Assembly (NCBI GenBank): GCA_024236235.1
Contig: JACKKV010000002.1
Coordinates: 124,001-188,000 of the forward strand
Direction: 5' to 3'
DNA: 64,000 nt
Source of the DNA: Novosphingobium sp.
Lineage (GTDB): Bacteria; Pseudomonadota; Alphaproteobacteria; Sphingomonadales; Sphingomonadaceae
The notes beneath the pieces are model-generated. The model searched no databases and was not told the DNA's origin. It saw nothing but the letters and a program-made list of their open reading frames with translations. The translations under genes were made by a program, and so were the position numbers. Below, piece by piece: positions 8,287-17,032 of the stretch. Each line of letters opens with the position of its first letter. Position 1 is the first letter of the stretch.

Positions 8287-9606
8287 CTATATGCGCTTGG
8301 CTGAAATCGAATTCGGCCCGGCCTCCACCAGTTCGACGTCCACCATCGCGCCGATCTCGCTTTCGCCCTCGAAATGGACTGATTGCAGCCAGGGGGACTT
8401 GCCCAGCCACTGGCCGGGCTTGCGCCCGTTGCGCTCCACCAGCACGGCGCAGCGTCGCCCTTCGCTGGCCTTGTTGAAGGCCAGCTGATCGCGGTTGATC
8501 GCCGCTTGCAGGCGCTGCAAGCGTTCGTCCATGACAGCTGCGGTAACCGCGCCGTCCATGTCTGCGGCGGGGGTGCCGGGGCGCGGACTGAACTTGAAGC
8601 TGTAAGCCTGCGCGTAGCCGACGGCATCGACCAGGCGCAGCGTGTCTTCGAAATCTTGCTCCGTTTCGCCCGGGAACCCGACGATGAAATCGCCTGACAG
8701 CGCGATATCCGGGCGCGCCGCGCGAAAGCGTTCCAGCAGCCTGAGATAGCTGTCCACGCTGTGACTGCGGTTCATGGCCTTGAGCATGCGATCACTGCCT
8801 GACTGCACCGGCAAATGCAGATATGGCATCAGCTTGGTCACTTCGCCATGCGCCGCGATCAGCCCGTCCGTTACATCCATCGGATGGCTGGTTGTATAGC
8901 GAATTCGTTGTAATTCCGGTATCTTGTCAAGCGATCTTATCAGGTCGTCGAAGCTAATGACCGTGCCTCCGGCATCCTCGCCGCGCCAGGCGTTCACATT
9001 CTGCCCCAACAGCGTGATTTCGCGCGCACCATTTTCAACCAGTTTGCGCGCTTCATCGATAAGATCATTGAAAGGGCGGGAAATTTCTGCGCCGCGTGTA
9101 TAGGGTACAACGCAATAGGTGCAGAATTTGTTGCAGCCTTCCTGAATGGTCAGGAAGGCGCTGGCGGCCGCCCGGCGGCGTGGCGGCAGCACGTCGAACT
9201 TGGTATTGGCGGGCATATCCGTGTCCGTCGCCCGTTCGCCCGCGCGCGCACGTTCGATCATTTCGGGCAGGCGGTGATAGGCCTGCGGCCCCACCACCAC
9301 GCGTACCGAAGGGGCGCGGGCCATGATTTCCTCGCCTTCGGCCTGGGCGACGCAGCCAGCCACTGCGATCAGCGGGCTGGAGCCATCCTCGCGGCGCAGG
9401 CGGCCGATATCGGAATAGACTTTCTCCGCCGCCTTTTCGCGGATGTGGCAGGTGTTCAGCACGACCAGATCGGCATCGGCCCCGTCCGGCGCGGCGGACA
9501 TCCCCTGGGCTGACAGAAGTTCAGCCATCCGTTCGCCATCATAGACATTCATCTGGCAGCCGAAGCTCTTGACCCGATAGGTCGCGGGAGGGGCGGTTTT
9601 TTGCAT
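8287..9606 (-). CDS. miaB: tRNA-2-methylthio-N6-dimethylallyladenosine synthase MiaB
   Basis: A 439-residue radical-SAM methylthiotransferase. In order: the N-terminal UPF0004 domain with three cysteines for the auxiliary 4Fe-4S cluster (FGCQMN, NTCHIRE, VAGCVAQ), the radical-SAM motif CNKFCTYC followed by VVPYTRG, and a C-terminal TRAM domain. It adds a methylthio group to i6A37 of tRNAs that read UNN codons. ATG at 9606 is chosen over an in-frame TTG at 9627. It follows the acyltransferase gene by 60 bases and precedes phoH by 114 bases. Confidence 0.96.
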   Translation of the reverse strand: MQKTAPPATYRVKSFGCQMNVYDGERMAELLSAQGMSAAPDGADADLVVLNTCHIREKAAEKVYSDIGRLRREDGSSPLIAVAGCVAQAEGEEIMARAPSVRVVVGPQAYHRLPEMIERARAGERATDTDMPANTKFDVLPPRRRAAASAFLTIQEGCNKFCTYCVVPYTRGAEISRPFNDLIDEARKLVENGAREITLLGQNVNAWRGEDAGGTVISFDDLIRSLDKIPELQRIRYTTSHPMDVTDGLIAAHGEVTKLMPYLHLPVQSGSDRMLKAMNRSHSVDSYLRLLERFRAARPDIALSGDFIVGFPGETEQDFEDTLRLVDAVGYAQAYSFKFSPRPGTPAADMDGAVTAAVMDERLQRLQAAINRDQLAFNKASEGRRCAVLVERNGRKPGQWLGKSPWLQSVHFEGESEIGAMVDVELVEAGPNSISAKRI

Positions 9607-9666
9607 GACCGGGCGCCGATAGGCCAAATGCGAAGGCTTTTGAAGGGGCCGCGGCGAATACGCGGT

Positions 9667-10410
9667 TCAGCCGCCCCGCATGGCGCTGGCGATGGCTGCC
9701 TGCGCCGCAGCGGCAATGGTCTTGCGGTTTTCCAGTGCCGCGCCTTCCAGCGGTTCCAGAAAGTGCAGCGTTGCGCGCACCGGCCGCCAGCGGGCGAGGA
9801 TACGGCAGGCGTTGGTCAGCCCCGGTTCGTCGCCCAGCCATGCGATCTCTTCCGCCTCGTCATAGGCCAGCAATACGGGCTGGACCACGGCCCCCGGTGG
9901 CAGTGGCTCGATGGCCGAAAGCAGCGCCGACTTGAATGGCAGCAATGCAATCCCATTGCCCGTGGTGCCTTCCGGAAACAGGGTCAGCGCCCCGGTATCG
10001 TCCAGCGCATGACGCAGTTCCTCCGCCTGCCGGGCCACGCTGGTCCGTCGGTGACGGGCCACGAACACCGTATCGTTCATCGCGCACAGGCGGCGCAGCA
10101 ATGGGTTGGCGGCCAATCCGTCATGCGCGACAAAAGCTGTGCCGCTGCCCGTCGCAATGGCCGGAATGTCGAGCCAGCTGACATGATTTGCCAGGAACAG
10201 CGCGCCGCGCCGGGGCCGGCCACGCACGGACAGGTTGAGGCCGGCAATCATGCCGATCCCGGCCAGGAAAACGCGCGGCCAGAACCGGCGGCGACGCAGC
10301 AGGCGCCACAAATAATAGAGTGGGAGGCAGGCCAGCAGCAGCGCAATCATGGAGATCACGCGAATGGCGATCAGCAGCCCGCCGAACGCCCCGGTCCGGT
10401 TCTGCTTCAT
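9667..10410 (-). CDS. 1-acyl-glycerol-3-phosphate acyltransferase (PlsC-like)
   Basis: About 247 residues with an N-terminal hydrophobic anchor (IAIRVISMIALLLACLPLYYLW) and the LPLAT acyltransferase motifs NHVSWLD (the catalytic NHxxxxD) and FPEGTTGNG. It is predicted to sit on the inner membrane and acylate lysophosphatidic acid or a related lysolipid. The start is uncertain: ATG at 10410, GTG at 10413, or a TTG at 10431 that overlaps the fur stop codon; none has a good Shine-Dalgarno, which fits coupling to fur translation. Confidence 0.87.
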   Translation of the reverse strand: MKQNRTGAFGGLLIAIRVISMIALLLACLPLYYLWRLLRRRRFWPRVFLAGIGMIAGLNLSVRGRPRRGALFLANHVSWLDIPAIATGSGTAFVAHDGLAANPLLRRLCAMNDTVFVARHRRTSVARQAEELRHALDDTGALTLFPEGTTGNGIALLPFKSALLSAIEPLPPGAVVQPVLLAYDEAEEIAWLGDEPGLTNACRILARWRPVRATLHFLEPLEGAALENRKTIAAAAQAAIASAMRGG

Positions 10411-10427
10411 CACCGCGTCAATGTTGC

Positions 10428-10850
10428 TCAATCCTCGCGGTCGATGCGCACACCGTAAAGTTCCATGCGGTGATCGACCAGGCGATAGCCCAGCTTTTCA
10501 GCGATCTGGCGCTGCAGCGCCTCCAGTTCGGGGTCCACGAATTCCAGCACCTTGCCCGTTTCCACATCAATCAGATGGTCATGATGCGCTTCAGGCGCGG
10601 CTTCATAGCGGGCGCGCCCGTCACCGAAATCGTGACGGTCAAGGATGCCGGCTTCCTCGAACAGGCGCACCGTGCGGTAAACCGTGGCGATGGAGATGCC
10701 GGAATCGATTGCCGATGCCCGTTCATGCAGCTTTTCAACATCGGGGTGATCGTCACTCTCGGACAGGACGCGGGCAATGATTCGCCGCTGCTCGGTGATC
10801 CGCAGACCCCGGTCATGGCAAAGCTGTTCGATGTCGATCGCCTGGTGCAC
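10428..10850 (-). CDS. fur: Fur-family metal-responsive repressor
   Basis: The 140-residue protein has the Fur winged-helix domain (ISIATVYRTVRLFEEAGI) and a dimerisation domain with the metal-binding segment EAHHDHLIDVETGKVLEF. The CxxC structural zinc pairs of gammaproteobacterial Fur are missing; the HHDHLID form matches alphaproteobacterial Fur/Mur proteins, so the co-repressor could be iron or manganese. The start is GTG at 10850. The codon lies only about 10 bases after the T-run of the mucR terminator, leaving almost no room for a leader; promoter-like hexamers lie inside that terminator. Confidence 0.9.
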   Translation of the reverse strand: MHQAIDIEQLCHDRGLRITEQRRIIARVLSESDDHPDVEKLHERASAIDSGISIATVYRTVRLFEEAGILDRHDFGDGRARYEAAPEAHHDHLIDVETGKVLEFVDPELEALQRQIAEKLGYRLVDHRMELYGVRIDRED

Positions 10851-10861
10851 CTTGAACCCCG

Positions 10862-10900
10862 AAAAAACAAACGCCCCGCCGTGTTACCCCGGCAGGGCGC
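10862..10900 (-). terminator. Intrinsic terminator after mucR
   Basis: Read on the minus strand, GCGCCCTGCCG and CGGCGGGGCGT pair over 11 positions (two of them G-U) around an 8-base loop and are followed by TTTGTTTTTT. It lies between the mucR stop (10927) and the fur start (10850). Confidence 0.85.
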
Positions 10901-10909
10901 ATGTCACAA
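10881..10909 (-). promoter_or_regulatory. Possible fur promoter embedded in the mucR terminator
   Basis: On the minus strand TTGTGA (10909-10904) and TAACAC (10886-10881) are spaced by 17 bases. A transcript starting about 7 bases later would begin inside the 3' arm of the hairpin and so could not form the terminator. The match to consensus is modest. Confidence 0.35.
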
Positions 10910-10926
10910 GTCTGCGAGGCCGGGAT

Positions 10927-11373
10927 TCAGGCGGTTTTTGCCTTGGGACGACGACCGCGCTTCTGGCCTGGCTTGCGCCCGAGGCCGATCTTCTTGGCCA
11001 GTTCGCGCCGTTTTTCGGCGTAATTGGGGGCGACCATCGGATAATCGCCGGGCAGGCCCCAACGCTGACGATAATCTTCGGGCGTCATGCCGTAATGCGT
11101 CATCAGGTGACGCTTGAGCATTTTCAGCTTCTTGCCGTCTTCGAGGCACACGATGTAATCGGGCTTGATCGATGCGCGGATCGATACGGCGGGTTCGGGG
11201 CGCTCGACCACGGCTTCCACGTCATTACCCAGCGCGGACAGCGCGTTAAAGACGGTGGAAATCAGCGTGGGAACATCACTGACTTCAACGTTGTTGTTGG
11301 ATACGTGAGCAGCCACGATATCGGAAGTCAAAGTGATCAGTGTTTCTTTGGAATCAATCGAGTTCTGGTCCAT
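10927..11373 (-). CDS. mucR: MucR/Ros-family zinc-finger transcriptional regulator
   Basis: A 148-residue MucR-type protein. The C-terminal domain carries DYIVCLEDGKKLKMLKRHL, MTHYGMTPEDYRQRWGLP and the conserved tail MVAPNYAEKRRELAKKIGLG. The zinc ligands read Cys-x2-Asp, then His-x3-His, the Cys-Asp-His-His variant usual for MucR. The N-terminal 65 residues form the oligomerisation region. MucR proteins bind AT-rich DNA and act as global, H-NS-like repressors of surface, motility and virulence-type genes. It has a comparatively AT-rich 163-base upstream region, fitting autoregulation, and its own terminator downstream. Confidence 0.93.
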   Translation of the reverse strand: MDQNSIDSKETLITLTSDIVAAHVSNNNVEVSDVPTLISTVFNALSALGNDVEAVVERPEPAVSIRASIKPDYIVCLEDGKKLKMLKRHLMTHYGMTPEDYRQRWGLPGDYPMVAPNYAEKRRELAKKIGLGRKPGQKRGRRPKAKTA

Positions 11374-11536
11374 TGTCTTTCTCTTCTTTGGATTGGCGAC
11401 CTACGAGCCTGTAATGCAGGCTTCGTTGTGCAGGCTGATGCCGGTATTCTCTGTCAGATGCAAGGGATCTCTTAAAGCGCATAAGGCTCCGTCAGTGCAT
11501 GATCTATTTGAAAGTGACTTAAGCGAAATGAAAAGT

Positions 11537-12010
11537 TCAACGTAATGAAAGTTCAAAGGTGATTGCAGCCAGTCGGGTTCCGTTGGGGCCCGAGTAATAG
11601 CCCGGGCGGCGCCCGATTGGCGTGAAACCCGTCCTTCGATAAAGATGTTCTGCCCGGTTGTTTTCCCGCATTTCCAGCAACAACCGTTGCGCCCCGCGCG
11701 CGCGCGCCTGTTCGGCAAATCGCCGGAGCAGGCTTTCGCCGATGCCCTGTCCGCGCAGGCCCGGCAGCACCGCGACGAGCAGCAGCTCCTCCTCGTCATA
11801 GGCGAAGCGCGACAGGAAAAAGCCGGCTGCGGCCTCGCCCGCAGCGGGTTCAATGCAGCGGGCGTTCAGCAGCCCATAATGACAATTGCCGAGCATCAGC
11901 GCATCCGTCAGCTGGCGGCGGTTCCAGGCCTCGCCAAACACCGGATCGAAGGCGCGCTCCATAATGGCCATGATCCGCTCGATATCGTCCGATTGCATAA
12001 TATCCGTCAC
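11537..12010 (-). CDS. rimI: Ribosomal-protein-alanine N-acetyltransferase RimI
   Basis: The 157-residue GNAT acetyltransferase shows the acetyl-CoA-binding motif A (VAVLPGLRGQGIGESLLRRF) and motif B (LLLEMRENNRAEHLYRRTGF). RimI acetylates the N-terminal alanine of ribosomal protein S18. The start overlaps the tsaB stop by four bases (ATGA), so the two are translationally coupled; the tsaB-rimI pair is widely conserved. The 163 bases between its stop and mucR hold the mucR upstream region, including a small GCCTG/CAGGC hairpin at 11409-11423. Confidence 0.9.
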   Translation of the reverse strand: MTDIMQSDDIERIMAIMERAFDPVFGEAWNRRQLTDALMLGNCHYGLLNARCIEPAAGEAAAGFFLSRFAYDEEELLLVAVLPGLRGQGIGESLLRRFAEQARARGAQRLLLEMRENNRAEHLYRRTGFTPIGRRPGYYSGPNGTRLAAITFELSLR

Positions 12011-12660
12011 GGGCGGCGATCCTGAATAACCCCCGCGCCGCCCGGCAATTTGGCATCGGGCGCCCGGCCATAAAGTGGCGCAGGGTGCGGATCGAGCCAG
12101 TCAGGCGCCAGCAGCGGGAACTGGCGTGCATCGGGCCAGAGCGCCAGCGCAACGCCGCTTCCGCGCTGCGCCACCAGCGCCTCTGCCTGGCTGCCTGCGG
12201 CCAGCGGTGCCGCGAGCGTGGCGGCACCCTCTTGGGGCGTCATCGAGGAGAGCGGGGCCAGCGCGTGGCCCGCAGGGTCGAAGCCCTGCACGAACCATTC
12301 GCCATGCCCGCCCGTCATCACCACATCGACCGGCTGGCCTGCCGCGCCTGAATCCCGCGCGGCCAGTGCCATCGCGGCCACCAGCGCGAGAGTGGGATAG
12401 CCCACGACCTGCGCGTCCCACACGAGTGCGAGCGCGCGCGCGGTCGCCAGGCCGATCCTGACACCGGTGAAGCTGCCTGGCCCCATGGCCACCGCGATCC
12501 TTGCGGCTTTTCCGCGATCGGGCAAGGCCGCGATCATCGGCACCAGCCGTTCGGCATGGCCGCGCCCCAGCATGCGATGATCCGCCGCCAGCAGCCGCGC
12601 CCCGTCGAACAGGGCGACTGAACAGGCTTCTGTCGCGCAATCGATAACCAGCGTACGCAT
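12007..12660 (-). CDS. tsaB: tRNA threonylcarbamoyladenosine biosynthesis protein TsaB
   Basis: A 217-residue ASKHA-fold protein with the TsaB signature (LVIDCATEACSVALFD, then GPGSFTGVRIGLATARAL). It lacks the metal-site histidines of TsaD and acts as its partner in making t6A at position 37 of ANN-decoding tRNAs. It starts 15 bases after the nitroreductase gene and overlaps rimI by four bases. Confidence 0.94.
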   Translation of the reverse strand: MRTLVIDCATEACSVALFDGARLLAADHRMLGRGHAERLVPMIAALPDRGKAARIAVAMGPGSFTGVRIGLATARALALVWDAQVVGYPTLALVAAMALAARDSGAAGQPVDVVMTGGHGEWFVQGFDPAGHALAPLSSMTPQEGAATLAAPLAAGSQAEALVAQRGSGVALALWPDARQFPLLAPDWLDPHPAPLYGRAPDAKLPGGAGVIQDRRP

Positions 12661-12675
12661 CAGCGCGGGGCGCCT

Positions 12676-13275
12676 TCAGGCGATGCGGTTGAACAGTCCG
12701 AATTCCGGGCGCGGGCTGCGCGGAAAGACGGTGGTGTCGTCACCATAGCCCAGGGTGGAGATGAAATTGCTTTTGACTTGCGGCGTATCAGCGAAGAATT
12801 CCTTGTCCACGCCATCATTGTCAAAGCCCGACATTGGTCCGGTGTCGAGGCCGAGCGCGCGCGCGGCCATGATGAAATAGGCGCCCTGCAGGCTTGCATT
12901 GCGGAACGCGCTTGCGCGGCGCAGTTCTTCATTGCCGTCAAACCAGCTCTTCGCGTCGGCGTGCGGGAACAGGGCGGGCAGATGTTCATGAAAGTCAATG
13001 TCCATGCCGATGATAACCGTTACCGGCGCCTTGCGCACTTTTTCCGCATTGGCTTCCAGACACAGGCGGGCCAGCCGTTCCCTGGCTTCGTCCGTGACGC
13101 ACCATACCAGCCGCGCGGGAAGCTGGTTGGCCGAAGTCGGCCCCATCTTCATGAGCTCCCAGATCTGGTGAAGCTGGCTCTCGCTGACCGGTTGGTCCTG
13201 ATAGCCATTATAGGATCGCGCGGTACGAAACAGCTGGTCGAGTGCCGTTGCGGGCAGCGGGTTCTTGTCGGACAT
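12676..13275 (-). CDS. Nitroreductase-family protein, malonic semialdehyde reductase (RutE/HadB) type
   Basis: A 199-residue FMN-dependent nitroreductase-fold protein. It follows the RutE/HadB pattern (LDQLFRTARSYNGYQDQPVSESQLHQIWELMKMGPTSAN split over the first 50 residues, then GPMSGFDNDGVDKEFF). RutE reduces malonic semialdehyde to 3-hydroxypropionate, but no other rut gene is nearby, so a general quinone, nitro or aldehyde reductase role is equally possible. ATG at 13275 follows AAGGAAG. It lies between the NifU-like gene and tsaB with short spacers. Confidence 0.82.
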   Translation of the reverse strand: MSDKNPLPATALDQLFRTARSYNGYQDQPVSESQLHQIWELMKMGPTSANQLPARLVWCVTDEARERLARLCLEANAEKVRKAPVTVIIGMDIDFHEHLPALFPHADAKSWFDGNEELRRASAFRNASLQGAYFIMAARALGLDTGPMSGFDNDGVDKEFFADTPQVKSNFISTLGYGDDTTVFPRSPRPEFGLFNRIA

Positions 13276-13296
13276 GGGCGGGTCTTCCTTGTCGGA

Positions 13297-13878
13297 TCAG
13301 GCCGCGCGTACTTCGCTGACCTCAGGGATATAATGCTTCAGCAGGGATTCGATCCCGTGCTTGAGCGTGGCGGTGGACGAGGGGCATCCGGAGCAGGCAC
13401 CCTGCATCGCCAGATAGACCACGCCTTCGCGGAATCCGCGATAGACGATGTCGCCGCCATCGCCGGCCACTGCAGGCCGCACGCGGGTTTCCAGCAATTC
13501 GTGAATCTGCGCGACAATGTCAGCATCGGCCGGATCGTCGGCGATGGCATCTTCGGGCGGCAGGGCAATCCCCCCGGCATCGCCGCCACTGAACAGCGGT
13601 GCTTCGGAGACGAAATGATCGAGCAGGATCGAGACTACCTGCGGTTTGAGCGGTGTCCAGTCGACCCCCGGTGCGGCGGTGACGGAGATGAAATCCGCGC
13701 CGAAGAACACGCCGGTGACATCGCCGAGATCGAACAGCGCCGACGCAAGGGGCGAGCCTTCCGCCGCTTCGGGCGAAGTGAATTCGCGCGTGCCCGCCTC
13801 CATCACTGTCCTGCCCGGCAGGAATTTGAGCGTGGCGGGGTTTGGCGTGGTTTCGGTTTCGATGAACATGGTCTGCAT
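13297..13878 (-). CDS. NfuA-type Fe-S cluster carrier (NifU C-terminal domain)
   Basis: A 193-residue protein with an N-terminal Nfu domain (FIETETTPNPATLKFLPG) and a C-terminal NifU-like domain with the cluster-binding motif CSGCPSS. Such proteins carry 4Fe-4S clusters to apo-enzymes; MiaB, encoded in the same gene block, is one possible client. ATG at 13878 is chosen because AAAGGTGG lies 5 bases upstream; GTG at 13887 or ATG at 13869 are alternatives. It is the first gene of the minus-strand block and is divergent from the M16 peptidase. Confidence 0.92.
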   Translation of the reverse strand: MQTMFIETETTPNPATLKFLPGRTVMEAGTREFTSPEAAEGSPLASALFDLGDVTGVFFGADFISVTAAPGVDWTPLKPQVVSILLDHFVSEAPLFSGGDAGGIALPPEDAIADDPADADIVAQIHELLETRVRPAVAGDGGDIVYRGFREGVVYLAMQGACSGCPSSTATLKHGIESLLKHYIPEVSEVRAA

Positions 13879-13979
13879 GTAAGCCACCTTTGGCCGCGGT
13901 CAAGGCGCAGAGGCGATAGTGCGGCGCAGCTGCCGCCTATTCACTGTCCCTTCATCCTTTCAGCTTCTATAGGACGGTC

Positions 13980-16919
13980 ATGCACGCTCAGAAACGCGCC
14001 TTCGGCACGCTCGCCCTGCTGGTCTCCCTTCCGCTGCTGGCCCTGCCGATCCCGGCGGCGGCGAAACAGGCTGAAAACCCTGCGGCAACAGCGCCTGCAG
14101 CGGCCATGCCCGCATCAGTTCAGGGCGCGGATAACTGGCTTTATCACGGCACGGATATTCCGCAGGATCCGGAATGGGTGTTCGGCGCATTGCCCAACGG
14201 GGTGCGCTATGCCGTGCGCCGCAACAATGTTCCGCCGGGGCAGGTTTCGATCAGGGTGCGGATCGATGCGGGTTCGCTTTACGAGCGCCCCGGTGAAGAA
14301 GGTTATGCGCATCTGCTCGAACATTTGCTGTTCCGGGAATCGAAATATCTCGGCCCGGCAGAGGCGATCCCGACATGGCAGCGGCTGGGCGCGACCTTTG
14401 GCAGCGATACCAACGCCGAAACCAGCCCCACCCAGACGGTTTACAAGCTGGACCTGCCCAATGCCACGCCCGCCGCGCTGGAGGAAAGTTTCAAGCTGCT
14501 GTCAGGCATGGTGCGCGGACCCGTCCTGAGCAAGGCCAATATCGCCACCGAGGTGCCCATCGTTCTCGCCGAAATGCGCGAACGGGGCGGCGCGGGCAAA
14601 CGGGTGAGCGATGCCACCCGCCAGCTATACTTCAAGGGCCAGCCGCTGGCCGAACGCGCGCCGATCGGGACGGAAGAATCGCTGCGCGGGGCCAGTGCCG
14701 AAGCGATGCAGGCGTTTCATGCGCGCTGGTACCGGCCGGAAAATACGGTGGTGGTGGCCGTGGGCGATGCCGATCCGGTGGAACTCGCGCGTCAGGTGGA
14801 AAAATGGTTTGCGGACTGGGCGGGCGATGGCGCGCCTGCCCCTGCGCCCGATTTCGGCCAGCCTGAAATGCCCAAGGGGGCCGATCCCAAGAACCCTGTC
14901 GGTGACACGCAGGTCATGGTCGAACCCGACCTGCCCCGCAATATCAGTTTCGCGGTGCTGCGCCCCTGGGTGCAGGTGGTCGACAATCTTGAATATAATC
15001 GCGGGCTGATGCTCGATGTGGTTGCGCAGGCGATCATCAACCGGCGCCTGGAAACGCGCGCGCGCAGCGGCGGCAGCTATCTGGTCGCGCAGGTCAGCCA
15101 GGACGATGCCAGCCGGTCGGCAGACGGCACTTTCGTCAGCGTCACCCCGTTGAGTGAGGATTGGGAAACCGCGCTCAAGGAAGTGCGGGCGGTGATTGCC
15201 GGCGCGCTCGCCAGGCCGCCAAGCCAGGAAGAAATTGACCGCGAAGTGGCCGAGATTGACGTCTATTTCGCCAGCCAGGTCGCCGAACGCGAAGTGATGG
15301 CTGCTGCCAAGCTGGCCGAAGATATCGTGCAGGCGGTGGATATTCGCGAAGCGGTGGCGTCACCCGAAACCGTGCTCGACGTGTTCCGTTCCATGCGCGA
15401 ACGGTTTACCCCTGACGCCATTCTTGAACATGCCCGCGCCCTGTTCGACGGCAAGGTCATCCGCACCATGATGATTGCCCCGAACGCCGGAGAGGCGAGC
15501 GCAGCCGCGCTGGGCAAGGCAATGAAGGCGAATGTACGCCCCGACAATGCGCAGCCCGCACCGGTCCGGCATGTGTCCTTTGCCGATCTGCCGCCGATCG
15601 GCGAGCCGGGCGCGATCGATGTCGAATTGCCCACCGGCGTGCTGGAAGTGGAGGCGATCAAGCTGTCCAACGGGGTGCGCGCACTGATCTGGCCCAACAA
15701 TGCCGAACCGGGCCGCGTCAATGTGCGGGTGCGTTTCGGACCGGGTCGCAGGGGCTTTGCTGCTGACGATGCGCCTTATATCGCGCTGGGGCGGATGGCG
15801 CTGATCAGCCAGGGGCTTGGCCCGCTGGGTCAGGACGAGCTGGACTGGATCTCCACCGGCCGCAAGATGGGCTTCGATTTCTCGATCGACGACACCACTT
15901 TCCGGCTTTCGGCTGAAACCCGCGCTGAGGATCTGGCTGACCAGTTGTATCTGTTCGCGGGCAAGATTGGCATGCCGCGCTGGGATGCAGCGCCGGTTGA
16001 ACGCGCGCGTGCCGCTGCCCAGTTGCAATATGAAAGCTATGCCTCCCAGCCGTCGGGCGTGCTCGGTCGCGATCTGGACTGGCTGCTGTCTGGCAAGGAT
16101 CCGATCTTTGCCACACCGGACCCGGCGATGCTGGAAAAAACCACTCCGGAAGATTTCCGCCGGGTGTGGGAACCGCTGCTGAAGCAGGGGCCGATCGAGG
16201 TCGAGATTTTTGGCGATTTCGATCGTGCGGCCGGGCTTGCCGCGCTCCAAAAGACCTTTGGCGCGCTGCCTGCCCGCGAACCGATCCCGCAGGATGTACT
16301 GGAGCGAAAGCCATCCTTCCCCCCTGCCAATGCCGAACCGGTTGTCCTGTATCACCGTGGCGATCCCAATCAGGCAGCGGCGGTCATGGCCTGGCCCAGC
16401 GGTGGCGGGTCGGAAAACCTGCCGGAATCGCGCCAGCTCGAAATCCTTATCCAGCTGTTCAACAATCGGCTGATGGATGCGATGCGCGAACATGCCGGGG
16501 CCAGCTATGCCCCGCAGGTCATATCCGACTGGCCGGTGGACAGCCCGGGCGGCGGGCGTATCCTGGCGATGGCCCAGCTCGAACCGCAGGCGGTCCCGGC
16601 CTTCTTCGAGGCGGCGGAGCAGATCGCGCAAGATCTGGCGAACACGCCGCCAGGCGAGGATGAACTGGCCCGCATCACCGAACCGCTCAAGCAGATGGTC
16701 AGCCGCGCTTCCACCGGTAACGGCTTCTGGATGGTCAATCTGGAAGGCAGCACGTATGACCCGCGCCGGGTCACCGCGATCCGCAGCTTGCTGTCGGACT
16801 ACACTCAGACCACCCCTGCGGCGATGCAGGAACTGGCCCGGCGTTATCTCACGGCGCGGCCTGGCTGGCGGCTGGAAATATTGCCGCAACAGAGCGATCT
16901 GGCAGGCGGTTCGCGTTGA
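13980..16919 (+). CDS. Secreted M16-family zinc peptidase
   Basis: The 979-residue protein starts with a signal peptide (hydrophobic core LALLVSLPLLALPIP, cleavage near AAAKQ) and contains two M16 halves. The first holds the inverted zinc motif HLLEH (residues 111-115) and a downstream glutamate near 191, so it should be catalytically competent; the second half (from about residue 560) is a non-catalytic M16 domain. It is predicted to act in the periplasm or at the outer membrane on peptides. It is transcribed away from the NfuA gene, with the DAHP synthase gene 113 bases downstream. Confidence 0.92.
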   Translation: MHAQKRAFGTLALLVSLPLLALPIPAAAKQAENPAATAPAAAMPASVQGADNWLYHGTDIPQDPEWVFGALPNGVRYAVRRNNVPPGQVSIRVRIDAGSLYERPGEEGYAHLLEHLLFRESKYLGPAEAIPTWQRLGATFGSDTNAETSPTQTVYKLDLPNATPAALEESFKLLSGMVRGPVLSKANIATEVPIVLAEMRERGGAGKRVSDATRQLYFKGQPLAERAPIGTEESLRGASAEAMQAFHARWYRPENTVVVAVGDADPVELARQVEKWFADWAGDGAPAPAPDFGQPEMPKGADPKNPVGDTQVMVEPDLPRNISFAVLRPWVQVVDNLEYNRGLMLDVVAQAIINRRLETRARSGGSYLVAQVSQDDASRSADGTFVSVTPLSEDWETALKEVRAVIAGALARPPSQEEIDREVAEIDVYFASQVAEREVMAAAKLAEDIVQAVDIREAVASPETVLDVFRSMRERFTPDAILEHARALFDGKVIRTMMIAPNAGEASAAALGKAMKANVRPDNAQPAPVRHVSFADLPPIGEPGAIDVELPTGVLEVEAIKLSNGVRALIWPNNAEPGRVNVRVRFGPGRRGFAADDAPYIALGRMALISQGLGPLGQDELDWISTGRKMGFDFSIDDTTFRLSAETRAEDLADQLYLFAGKIGMPRWDAAPVERARAAAQLQYESYASQPSGVLGRDLDWLLSGKDPIFATPDPAMLEKTTPEDFRRVWEPLLKQGPIEVEIFGDFDRAAGLAALQKTFGALPAREPIPQDVLERKPSFPPANAEPVVLYHRGDPNQAAAVMAWPSGGGSENLPESRQLEILIQLFNNRLMDAMREHAGASYAPQVISDWPVDSPGGGRILAMAQLEPQAVPAFFEAAEQIAQDLANTPPGEDELARITEPLKQMVSRASTGNGFWMVNLEGSTYDPRRVTAIRSLLSDYTQTTPAAMQELARRYLTARPGWRLEILPQQSDLAGGSR

Positions 16920-17032
16920 TCATCGGGTGATCTGCGCACCTCCGCGCGCGCCTGCGATCACACTGAGCGATTTTCCGCGCTGGAAATGGGCGGCCCATGG
17001 GGGTAAGGGCGCCCGCTCAAGGAGTATTTGAC

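Noticed and set aside
15360..16889. A 509-codon open frame antisense to the M16 peptidase gene.
   Set aside because: Its composition (Arg, His and Gln rich) is that of a shadow frame in GC-rich DNA, and the sense protein has full domain support.
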